Position numbers and translations under genes: made by a program. Under the pieces are notes generated by a model, which was given only the letters and a program-made list of their open reading frames with translations, made no database searches and had not been told where the DNA came from. Below, piece after piece: positions 56,995-64,000 of a stretch of DNA of 64,000 bases; the first letter of the stretch is position 1, and each line of letters begins with the position of its first letter. The stretch is from Mycobacterium colombiense. GTDB taxonomy: Bacteria > Actinomycetota > Actinomycetes > Mycobacteriales > Mycobacteriaceae. Location of the stretch: NCBI RefSeq assembly GCF_001672755.1, contig NZ_LZKI01000076.1, positions 1 through 64,000 of the forward strand. Direction: 5' to 3'.

Positions 56995-57945
56995 ATGCGT
57001 GTCATCGCGCTCGAAGAGCATTACGCCACAACCGAATTTCTGGAAGGCCCCGGGTACCGGCACGCGTCGCGCCCGGGCTTCGCCGAAACGCTGAGCGACC
57101 TCGGCAACGGCCGCATCGCGGCGATGGACGAGGCCGGGGTGGACCTGGCGGTGCTGTCGCTGGCCGCGCCCGGAGTCGAGCAACTGGATCCGGACGAAGC
57201 GGTCCGGATGGCCCGAGACTCCAACGACCAGCTCGCCGCCGCGGTGCAGCGGCATCCACATCGGTTGGCGGGCTTCGCCACTCTGCCGACCAGCGCCCCC
57301 GACCAGGCGGCCGAGGAACTCGAGCGCGCGGTGCGCGGGCTCGGCTTTCCCGGCGCGGCGATCAACGGGCACAGCCGGGGCCGCTACCTGGACGACCCGT
57401 TCTTCGAGCCCGTCCTGGCCCGCGCGGCCGCCCTGGACGCGCCGATCTACCTGCATCCGACCATCCCGCCGGCGGGCGTCATCGAGTCCAGCTACGCCGG
57501 CTTCGCCGAGCCCGTCACGTTCGCGCTGGCCACCGTGGGCTGGGGGTGGCACATCAACACCGCCACCCACGCGCTGCGCATGATTCTCGGCGGCGTGTTC
57601 GACCGGCACCCGTCGTTGCAGATGATCATCGGGCACATGGGCGAGGCGACGTCGTTCATGCTGCCGCGGTTCGACGCCACGCTGAAACCGGAGCTGACCG
57701 GTCTGCAGCATCCCGTGAGTTCCTATCTGCGAGAGAACTTTCACTACACGTTCGCCAACTTCAACGACCACGCGACGTACGCGAACCTGGTGGCGCAGGT
57801 GGGGATCGAGCGGGTGGCCTTCTCCGCCGATTACCCGTTCGGGTCGATGGTCAACGCCCGCGCCTTCCTCGACGGCCTGCCGCTGTCCGACGACGAGCGG
57901 GCCGCCATCAGCCACCGCAACGCCGAGAAACTGTTGGGGCTGTAG
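56995..57945 (+). CDS. amidohydrolase-2 family decarboxylase
   Basis: A 316-residue TIM-barrel enzyme of the amidohydrolase-2 group containing gamma-resorcylate and ACMS decarboxylases. The metal ligands expected for that group are visible: Glu/His in ALEEHYATTEF near residue 8, His in IYLHPTIPP near 155, His in QMIIGHMGEATSFM near 210 and Asp in RVAFSADYPFGSMV near 275. With the aldehyde dehydrogenase it suggests an aromatic acid decarboxylation step or tryptophan/kynurenine degradation; the exact substrate is not inferable. The ATG at 56995 follows the dehydrogenase stop by 5 bases. Confidence 0.87.
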   Translation: MRVIALEEHYATTEFLEGPGYRHASRPGFAETLSDLGNGRIAAMDEAGVDLAVLSLAAPGVEQLDPDEAVRMARDSNDQLAAAVQRHPHRLAGFATLPTSAPDQAAEELERAVRGLGFPGAAINGHSRGRYLDDPFFEPVLARAAALDAPIYLHPTIPPAGVIESSYAGFAEPVTFALATVGWGWHINTATHALRMILGGVFDRHPSLQMIIGHMGEATSFMLPRFDATLKPELTGLQHPVSSYLRENFHYTFANFNDHATYANLVAQVGIERVAFSADYPFGSMVNARAFLDGLPLSDDERAAISHRNAEKLLGL

Positions 57946-58084
57946 CGCTCCGGTCCGGCGGGTCGGTCACGCGGTGATAAACCTGGGCCATCGGCTCGGT
58001 ATCGATAGCTGCGCCAGGGCAGCGACTTTCGCCTCTCGGTGCGTAACCTGAGTGCCGCTATTCGAATCGTCTGGGGAGCGGCGG

Positions 58085-58672
58085 GTGCGGTTTTCGGAGA
58101 ATGCGCGGCGAAGCCTGGCCGGTGGTTCGCTGCTGCTCGTAGCCCTGGTGGGCGGTTCGGAACTGGTGTCGGGCTGCAGCTCCATCATCGGGGGCCGGCC
58201 GGTGGCCTCGCCCGGCGCGGGACCCACCGAACCGTCTTTCCCCACCCCCAGATCCACACCGCCGTCGGCCACCGCCGCGCCGGCCCCTGGCCCGTCCGCC
58301 GCGCCGAGCAACCCGACCAACCCGGCGGGCGCCATCCCGCTGCCACCCGACCAGAACGGTTACGTGTTCATCGAGACCAAATCCGGCGTGACGCGCTGCC
58401 AGATCAACAAGGACACCGTCGGCTGCGAGGCACCGTTCACCAACTCCCCGCTGCAGGACGGTGAGCACGCTAACGGCGTGAGCATCAACACCGGCGGCAA
58501 GGTGCAGTGGGTGCTGGGCAACCTGGGAGCCATCCCGACCGTCACCATCGACTACAAGACCTACGCGGCGCAGGGCTGGACGATCATCGCCAACGCCGAC
58601 GGCACCCGCTTCACCAACGACCAGACGAAGCACGGCATGTTCGTCAGCGTCGAGAAGGTCAACACGTTCTAG
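58085..58672 (+). CDS. lipoprotein with C-terminal beta domain
   Basis: A 195-residue lipoprotein starting at GTG: VRFSENARRSLAGG, then LLLVALVGGSELVSGCSS with lipobox VSGC at residues ~28-31. A Pro/Ser/Ala-rich linker (about residues 40-85) leads to a domain NGYVFIETKSGVTRCQINKD to GMFVSVEKVNTF with two further cysteines. This domain recurs in mycobacterial lipoproteins near the dnaK region; it may be related to LpqJ, but I am not sure. An ATG at 58052 gives a longer form without a better signal. Its stop overlaps the DUF488 stop (CTAG). Confidence 0.82.
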   Translation: MRFSENARRSLAGGSLLLVALVGGSELVSGCSSIIGGRPVASPGAGPTEPSFPTPRSTPPSATAAPAPGPSAAPSNPTNPAGAIPLPPDQNGYVFIETKSGVTRCQINKDTVGCEAPFTNSPLQDGEHANGVSINTGGKVQWVLGNLGAIPTVTIDYKTYAAQGWTIIANADGTRFTNDQTKHGMFVSVEKVNTF

Positions 58673-59214
58673 GGGCCTGAAACGCAGCCGTCCCAGACCA
58701 GGTCGCCGTCGGGTCGGCGCCGGGCACCCTCCGCGGGGCGGTGCGGACTGAGCCGGCCGTCCGGCATGAGGTGCCGCACGGGCACCCCGCGCCCGAGCAC
58801 CGCCACGTCGGCGATCAGCCGCCGGTGGCAGCGCCACCAGACGCTCTCGCTGCACATCACCGCCGTGGTGTGCCTGCCCGCGTCGGCCAGGACCTCGTCC
58901 AGCGCCGCGCCGAACTCCGGCGTCCGGGTGTATGCGGCGTACGCCCGGAACGCGGCCACCGTCCACCAGCTGTCCGGCTCCGGTTCCCCGGCCGCGATAT
59001 GCCGCCGCCCGCCGAGGCGGGGCTCCCACCGATAGTCGATGCCGGATTGCGGCAGCCAGGATTCCAGGGCCTCCCGCCGCACGTCCGGATTAGTCCGACT
59101 GGCCGGGTATCGCCGCACGTCCACCACCAGCGCAACTCCCGCTCCGGCAAGCAACTCCGTCAGCCGCTCCCGGGCGGCCGCCCCGTGGCCCACGGTCAGC
59201 AACACCCGCTCCAT
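58669..59214 (-). CDS. DUF488 family protein
   Basis: A 181-residue DUF488 protein. The signature is LLTVGHGAAARERLTELLAG at the start, VVDVRRYPASRTNPDV near residue 30 and SVWWRCHRRLIADVAVLGRG near 120 (C-x-R region). The fold resembles a Rossmann/rhodanese-like layer; function is unknown. It is convergent with the lipoprotein and divergent from the WXG100-like gene. Confidence 0.87.
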   Translation of the reverse strand: MERVLLTVGHGAAARERLTELLAGAGVALVVDVRRYPASRTNPDVRREALESWLPQSGIDYRWEPRLGGRRHIAAGEPEPDSWWTVAAFRAYAAYTRTPEFGAALDEVLADAGRHTTAVMCSESVWWRCHRRLIADVAVLGRGVPVRHLMPDGRLSPHRPAEGARRRPDGDLVWDGCVSGP

Positions 59215-59368
59215 ACGGACAGCTTGCCCGGGATAGCCGATGGTGCCGACTCGAGAGCGCGAGGTGAATTGATTACCAAGCCTGCGTTAGTAATGTGACC
59301 CATGAGCTCGGGAGGGGTGGCGATGCGAACGGGGTCGGTCAGCAGTCGGGCGAGCAGCTGACGACCCC

Positions 59369-60562
59369 ATGCAACTGCAATATCTCAGCATCCCGGCGCT
59401 GATCGGCGTGGCCGACGGAAACCCCTGGGCAATCAATGCGAGCCTGCAGGCGGGTAGCCCGTCGCAGATTTCCAACTTGGCCGAGGCGTTTCGTCGCGCC
59501 GGCCGATGCACGAAGGAGGCCAACGACGCCTTCGAGCAGGCCCGCACCCGGTTCGAGGCCGCCTGGAACCACCAGAATGGCGATCATCCGATCACCGGCT
59601 CCGACGAAGTACAGCGGGTGACGAAAGCCCTTGGCGCGCAGTCGCTGCAGATACCGAAGATCGGTGCGGACCTGGAGAACATCGCCGCGACGTTGGCCGA
59701 GGCCCAGAAGACCGCGGCCGGCCAGATCGCGTCGCTGGAAGCACAGCTGCAGAACCTCGACGATCTGATCGGCGAAGCCGACGAGATGGAAGACGACGAG
59801 GACCTCAGCCAGGCCGACTTCGATGCGCTGGAAGCGTTTATCGCCAGATGTGAAGACGACGCCGTTGCCGACACCAAAGCCGCCCTGACCCAGCTGCAAG
59901 CAACACGCGACGGCTACGCCAAGTCGTTTCAGGACGCGATGGGCACCCTGCATGCAGACGGATATGACTCCGTCGGTCCCCCGGCAGCACCCGCCCCGGC
60001 GGGACCCGGCCCGGCGGCCGGCGAACCGCCCGGCGGGGGCCCCAAGTTGACCCCGACGCCGGGGGATGTGGCGATCGCGGGTGCGGGCACGGTGGCCGGA
60101 GGTACCGCTGACGGCGTGCGTCAGGCGGCGACCAACCTGATCGCCGAGTCGCCCGGCACAGGTCCCGGAAAGGCCGATCCGGGCTTATTGAAGTGGCTGG
60201 AGGATCCGAAGATCGGTGGCGTCGAGATCAAGGGATTCTCCCGTGTCGGCGGGGTGGTTGCCGCGGCCAGCGCGGTGCCCGCCGTCATGTCCGACATCCA
60301 TGACGGCAACTCGGTCCCGGAGGCCGTCACCCGGGAGGGTGTCGGTGTCGCCGCCGGGCTATGGGCGGGTGCGGAGATCGGCGCAGCGGTCGGATCGGTC
60401 GTTCCGGGCGCGGGGACCGCGGTCGGCCTGGTGGTCGGCGCCGGTGCCGGAGCGGTCGCCAGCTACCTGGCATCCAAGGGCGTCGAAGCGGCCTGGCACC
60501 CCGTCGCGGATGCGGTCGGTAGTGCGGTGCATGGCGTGGAATCGGTCTTCGGTTTCGGGTAG
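59369..60562 (+). CDS. WXG100-like N-domain protein with C-terminal glycine-zipper segment
   Basis: A 397-residue protein. Residues 1-~195 form a helical domain starting MQLQYLSIPALIGVADGNPW with EAAWNHQNGDHP near residue 68 and a long coiled-coil region. Related mycobacterial proteins share this N-domain with varying C-termini. A Pro/Gly/Ala linker (~205-240) leads to a C-terminal part whose last ~80 residues are small and hydrophobic (VGVAAGLWAGAEIGAAVGSV, PGAGTAVGLVVGAGAGAVAS), a glycine zipper that could enter a membrane. I see no clear YxxxD/E type VII signal. It opens a three-gene unit with an LpqN-like protein and a membrane protein. A secreted toxin-like effector is inference. Confidence 0.75.
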   Translation: MQLQYLSIPALIGVADGNPWAINASLQAGSPSQISNLAEAFRRAGRCTKEANDAFEQARTRFEAAWNHQNGDHPITGSDEVQRVTKALGAQSLQIPKIGADLENIAATLAEAQKTAAGQIASLEAQLQNLDDLIGEADEMEDDEDLSQADFDALEAFIARCEDDAVADTKAALTQLQATRDGYAKSFQDAMGTLHADGYDSVGPPAAPAPAGPGPAAGEPPGGGPKLTPTPGDVAIAGAGTVAGGTADGVRQAATNLIAESPGTGPGKADPGLLKWLEDPKIGGVEIKGFSRVGGVVAAASAVPAVMSDIHDGNSVPEAVTREGVGVAAGLWAGAEIGAAVGSVVPGAGTAVGLVVGAGAGAVASYLASKGVEAAWHPVADAVGSAVHGVESVFGFG

Positions 60563-60574
60563 GGGCCACGTTCG

Positions 60575-61135
60575 ATGCGATTCGATGAGTTTGTGCGGCA
60601 GTCCGGCGTCTCGGTGTCCCCGGTCGATCGGTTTGTCGGGTTTGTGGTGGATGTGGGGGTGCCGCGGGGCTGGGAACCCTTCGACTCGGCGGTCGGAGCC
60701 CGTGTGTGGATCTGTCGCAGCGATCCGTGCATCGACGTGTTCTGCGCGAACGCGGTGTTGACGATGCATCGTGTCGAGGCCGCTGTGGACCCCGCCGAAG
60801 CGTTCGCGATGCTGGTTGAGCAGCAGTTGCAGACGGCGCCGGACTGCAGTGAGCTGCGCCGCGAACTGACCGCCGCCACCGAGGGCGCCGGGATCACCGG
60901 ATTACTCGCGATGCAGATCGAACACGAACTCGGCACCGTCGACAGCGTGTCACGATCGAGAATCATCACGGCTGAACAGGAGACGCTGATTACGCAATTG
61001 ACGGTGACCGCGCTGCACGATTCACCGGTGGACAGGACACAGATCCGGCTGAAGGTCCGACCGGGTCCGACGCCGGTCCCCGCGCCCGCCGGCCGGCACC
61101 GCGCCCCGGTAATCGCAAAGCGGGACGGTCACTGA
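60575..61135 (+). CDS. LpqN/LpqT-like protein without signal peptide
   Basis: A 186-residue protein with GFVVDVGVPRGWEPFDSAVG and ICRSDPCIDVFCANAVLTMHR near residues 25-65. The pattern VP-x-GW-x-x-x-x-x followed by an alternating strand-helix layout recalls the LpqN/LpqT domain of mycobacteria. No signal peptide or lipobox is visible, so it is probably cytosolic; the last ~35 residues are polar and Pro-rich. It follows the WXG100-like gene by 12 bases and overlaps the membrane protein start by 1 base (TGATG). A chaperone or immunity role for the first gene product is possible. Confidence 0.72.
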   Translation: MRFDEFVRQSGVSVSPVDRFVGFVVDVGVPRGWEPFDSAVGARVWICRSDPCIDVFCANAVLTMHRVEAAVDPAEAFAMLVEQQLQTAPDCSELRRELTAATEGAGITGLLAMQIEHELGTVDSVSRSRIITAEQETLITQLTVTALHDSPVDRTQIRLKVRPGPTPVPAPAGRHRAPVIAKRDGH

Positions 61136-61869
61136 TGGCCGCTGGCGGGGCGAAGGGCGGTTGGGGGCGGGTGCTGCGCTACTCCTTCGGAGGTTTCCTG
61201 TGCCTGGTGGCGGGCGTCAACTTGCTGGTCGGATCGACCTGGTATCTGCCCCTCGGCGGCGCGGTGACCGGCGGCATCATCCTGATCGGGGGGCAGCGCC
61301 GGATTTTTCGGCCCGGGGTCAGCCGGGTCGGCGACGAGATCGTCTGCCGCTACATCCCCTGGTACGAGGGCAACGCGTACATCGCGCTTGTGCTGGTCCC
61401 GCTGCTGGGCGTCGCCTCCCTTGGGGCGGGGTATGCGCCCGGCAATCCGGCATGGCTTCGATTCACCGGCATCCTCATCTTGGCCGTGACCCCGCTGACC
61501 GGGTACGGCATCGTTCGCATGTGGCGGCGCTGCCTCCTCCGCATTACCCGGACGGCGTTGACCGTGCGGTTGGCCGAGCGAAAGAGCGAGTTGACCGAAA
61601 TCCGGCGTGAGCTGGTCGAGTCGATCGAGCCCAAGCTCATCTCGCAGCCGCGGGGTGGTCGCGCGCTGCAAGTCGCCATTGCTTACCGCCCGCTGGATGA
61701 CGGCAGTGACAGCGCCAAGACGGTGATGCTCGGGCTGCGGCTGAGCGTCCCACCGGTCAACCTCGTCAACGCACTCATCGCCTGGCGAGACGGCGCCCGC
61801 GACGACCCGAGCGAGCTGCTGGATCGGATCGAAGCGATTCTTCGAGGCGGCGCGACGGCTGACGTCTGA
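61135..61869 (+). CDS. four-helix membrane protein of the WXG100-like module
   Basis: A 244-residue protein with four predicted transmembrane helices in two pairs: LRYSFGGFLCLVAGVNLLVG, WYLPLGGAVTGGIILIGGQR, YIALVLVPLLGVASLGAGYA and LRFTGILILAVTPLTGYGIV. A ~100-residue cytosolic C-domain follows (LTVRLAERKSELTEIRRELV). No family recognised. It overlaps the LpqN-like gene by 1 base, so the module is one operon; it may anchor or export the WXG100-like protein, or give immunity. Confidence 0.78.
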   Translation: MAAGGAKGGWGRVLRYSFGGFLCLVAGVNLLVGSTWYLPLGGAVTGGIILIGGQRRIFRPGVSRVGDEIVCRYIPWYEGNAYIALVLVPLLGVASLGAGYAPGNPAWLRFTGILILAVTPLTGYGIVRMWRRCLLRITRTALTVRLAERKSELTEIRRELVESIEPKLISQPRGGRALQVAIAYRPLDDGSDSAKTVMLGLRLSVPPVNLVNALIAWRDGARDDPSELLDRIEAILRGGATADV

Positions 61870-61907
61870 CGGCTTTAGTCGGATGACTTGTCTAGCAACC
61901 GAATTCG

Positions 61908-63389
61908 TCAGCGCGTGAAGTCTGAAGGCCGGAATTTCCCCTCGGACAGCTTGTTTTCGATCTCCTCCAGGCTCTTCCCGGTGAGGTCGGGCATGCGGAA
62001 GAACACGAAGATCCACGCCGCCACGTTGAACAACGCGTAGAGCCACATCGAGGGCCCGACCCCGATCGCATTGATGAGCGACAGCATCGTCAGCGTGATG
62101 AGCAGGTTGGTCCCCCACAGCGTCGCCGACTGCACAGCGGTGGCCGCCGGCCGCACCGCCAGCGGATAAGTCTCGGAGCCGGTGAGCCAGCCCATCAGCT
62201 GCAGACCGCCGCCATTGAACAGCATGAAGGCAACCAGGCAGATCATGATGTAGGGAATCACATCGCGACCGCTGTCGCTGGTGACGAAGAGCAGGCCCAG
62301 CACGAACAGGCTGATCGCCGCACCGGGCACCATGATGAGGGTGAGCCGGCGCCGACCAACCCGGTCGATGATGGCCAACCCGATCAGTTGGGCGATGAGG
62401 TACGCCGCACCCAAGCCCACCGACACCTGCAGAGCAACGGACCGGTAAACGCCGTCGTCCGTCAATATGGTCGGCGAATAGTAGATGATCATCTCGATGC
62501 CGCTGAGCTGGGTGAACACCGCAATGCCGCAACCCAGGACCAGGGCCGGGCGCACCCAGGCGTCGCGCAGCCCACCCCACCCGCGGGTGCTGGCCGTGCG
62601 TTCGACGCGCGCGAGTTCGGTCGCTTCGTCCAGCTCGGCGCTCACGTCGTAGCCCTCGGGCCGGACATGCTCCAACACGGCTCGGGCAGCGTTTCGGTCC
62701 TCTTGCTTGATCAGCCAGCGCGGACTTTCCGGCAGGCGCAGCAACAGCCACAGCATGATCGCTCCGGGCACGCATGCGAGTGCGATCGGTGCTCGCCACG
62801 AGACCGAGCCGGAGACCCCGACGAGAGTGGCGATGAGCACGCCCACCCCGATGGCAATTTGGAAGCACAGCACCAACCGCCCCCGGTAGGCCGGCGGCGA
62901 GAGCTCGGCGACGTACATCGGTGCCGTCTGCGTCGCCCCGCCGACCGCGAAGCCCAGGACCAATCGTCCCAACGACAGCACCACGGCATCGGATGCGTTG
63001 GCGCACCACAACGCTCCGACGATGAAGACGACCGCCAGCATCAACAGTGTGCCGCGCCGGCCGCGCAGATCCGATAACCAGCTGCACGTCAAGGCCCCGA
63101 CGACGGCCCCGAGCAGGATGCTGGCGGCGATCAGCTGCTGCCAGCCCGCGGTGATGTTGAACTCCTGGGTGAGCTGCAACAGAGCCCAGGAGATGACACC
63201 GGTGTCGTAGCCGTAGAGCATCCCCGAGATCGCAGCGACGAGCGCGATGACCACGACGGCACCCGTCAGTTGCTTTCCCTCGCCGATGCCAACTGGGCTC
63301 TGCGACGCTTCGGCGTCGGCCATACCGGTGACGTCGGAGCGGAGGTGACGAACCCCGGGCTGGTCGGCGGGCCGGCCGGGCATCGTCAT
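61908..63389 (-). CDS. MFS sugar porter family transporter
   Basis: A 493-residue 12-helix major facilitator of the sugar porter family. Signatures are YGYDTGVISWALLQL near residue 60, DLRGRRGTLLMLAV near 107, PMYVAELSPPAYRGRLV near 160, PESPRWLIKQEDRNAA near 225, and RVGRRRLTL near 335. A ~35-residue polar N-terminus precedes helix 1. It probably imports a monosaccharide by proton symport; specificity is not inferable. It converges on the WXG100-like module. Confidence 0.92.
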   Translation of the reverse strand: MTMPGRPADQPGVRHLRSDVTGMADAEASQSPVGIGEGKQLTGAVVVIALVAAISGMLYGYDTGVISWALLQLTQEFNITAGWQQLIAASILLGAVVGALTCSWLSDLRGRRGTLLMLAVVFIVGALWCANASDAVVLSLGRLVLGFAVGGATQTAPMYVAELSPPAYRGRLVLCFQIAIGVGVLIATLVGVSGSVSWRAPIALACVPGAIMLWLLLRLPESPRWLIKQEDRNAARAVLEHVRPEGYDVSAELDEATELARVERTASTRGWGGLRDAWVRPALVLGCGIAVFTQLSGIEMIIYYSPTILTDDGVYRSVALQVSVGLGAAYLIAQLIGLAIIDRVGRRRLTLIMVPGAAISLFVLGLLFVTSDSGRDVIPYIMICLVAFMLFNGGGLQLMGWLTGSETYPLAVRPAATAVQSATLWGTNLLITLTMLSLINAIGVGPSMWLYALFNVAAWIFVFFRMPDLTGKSLEEIENKLSEGKFRPSDFTR

Positions 63390-63670
63390 CGCTCCTAACC
63401 TGTACTCAAAACTTCCTGGTCGCTGGCTGCGGCTTGTCCGATCCCGATGTCATAACCGGTGTCGCCCGCAGTGACCGCGGGTGCCCATAAGTGGCTGGTC
63501 TGCCGGGACCCGGCGGGCGCGGCGCGTGCTGCGGGTTTGCCGCCGACTCCATACCGAAGCCGCAAACGAGCCTGGCACGAACTGCACGAAAGTCAAAGTG
63601 ACGTGTCGAGCATTGGTAATGCACTACAACGCTACCGGCCGGAGACGACCTGAGCAGGTGGGCCGCCCGA

Positions 63671-64000
63671 TCAGAGCTTGGAACCGAGCCCCGCGATCAG
63701 ATTGATCGTCACCGCCAGGACCACCGCCCCAAGCAGGTAGGACACCAGCGCATGGCGCAAGACCGTCGCCCTGATCGACGCCAAGCCGATCTCGGTGTCC
63801 GACACCTGGTACGTCATGCCGACGGTGAAGGCGAGATAGGCGAAATCCCGGAAGCGGGGCGGCTCGGGGTCGTGAAAGTCGATGCCGCCCGGGTCATCCG
63901 AGTAGTAGAGCCGCGCGTAGTGCACCGAGTACAGCGTGTGCACCGCCACCCAAGACGCCGCGACGGTCAGGACGCCGACGATGGCGGCCGCCAAGGCCTC
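63671..64000 (-). CDS. DUF1345 family membrane protein, 3' part (runs off the window)
   Basis: The C-terminal ~110 residues of a membrane protein whose 5' end lies beyond base 64000. Helices are [40 protein letters not shown] and [20 protein letters not shown], and the motif [19 protein letters not shown] is typical of DUF1345. Function is unknown. No start is present in the window. Confidence 0.8.
   Translation of the reverse strand, partial: EALAAAIVGVLTVAASWVAVHTLYSVHYARLYYSDDPGGIDFHDPEPPRFRDFAYLAFTVGMTYQVSDTEIGLASIRATVLRHALVSYLLGAVVLAVTINLIAGLGSKL

Noticed and set aside
59302..59361. 19-residue open frame ahead of the WXG100-like gene (ATG at 59302)
   Set aside because: It could be a leader peptide but has no hydrophobic, regulatory or conserved signal that I can support.

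Overview
The window is a chromosomal segment of a mycobacterium, probably a slow grower. It is high-GC and carries many gene groups in the order known from Mycobacterium tuberculosis: ackA-pta-fgd1, rhodanese-metZ, purA with its thioesterase, fba with a DedA gene, pyrE to ttfA to clpB, and dnaK-grpE-dnaJ1-hspR. F420-dependent glucose-6-phosphate dehydrogenase, TtfA and HspR/HAIR control all support this. Species was not determined, and comparisons with M. tuberculosis (Rv numbers) are from memory.

Layout. 1-359: a fold-back inverted repeat holding two opposed fragments of one DUF559-type gene. 570-3091: exported DUF1800/DUF1501 pair. 3080-8166: acetate kinase, phosphotransacetylase, Fgd1 and a metallo-beta-lactamase-fold protein. 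8245-13790: acetyltransferase, methyltransferase, small membrane protein, two acyl-CoA dehydrogenases with a TetR regulator, and a secreted protein. 14173-17755: a 41-residue exported peptide, type II NADH dehydrogenase, then metZ and a rhodanese.

17842-27960 is an accessory island inserted between the rhodanese and purT. It holds a coupled operon for a YihY-type membrane protein, a patatin phospholipase and a PlsC acyltransferase; a small glycine-rich membrane protein; a 1.2 kb gene-free stretch; a ten-gene gas vesicle operon (22376-27556); and a transglycosylase-associated (GlsB-type) membrane protein. Several island genes have upstream matches to the mycobacterial SigF promoter (GTTT-N15-GGGTAT); the one before the GlsB-type gene is exact. 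The island may therefore be a stress or stationary-phase regulon.

27997-49155 is mostly conserved housekeeping: purT, purA, an exported phosphatase, an M50 protease, a metal exporter behind a perfect palindrome, fba, DedA, a fused succinyl-CoA:3-ketoacid CoA transferase, GH76, an rRNA/tRNA methyltransferase, pyrE, ttfA, clpB and a flavohemoglobin-like protein. 49158-54344: an epimerase and the HspR-controlled dnaK operon. 54476-57945: LysR, aldehyde dehydrogenase and an amidohydrolase-family decarboxylase, probably aromatic catabolism. 58085-64000: a lipoprotein, DUF488, a three-gene WXG100-like module, a sugar transporter and the 3' end of a DUF1345 gene.

No tRNA, rRNA, CRISPR array, insertion sequence or prophage was recognised. 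The most notable content is the gas vesicle operon with two unusual, highly charged leading genes and SigF-like promoters, followed by the WXG100-like/LpqN-like/membrane protein module near the right end.
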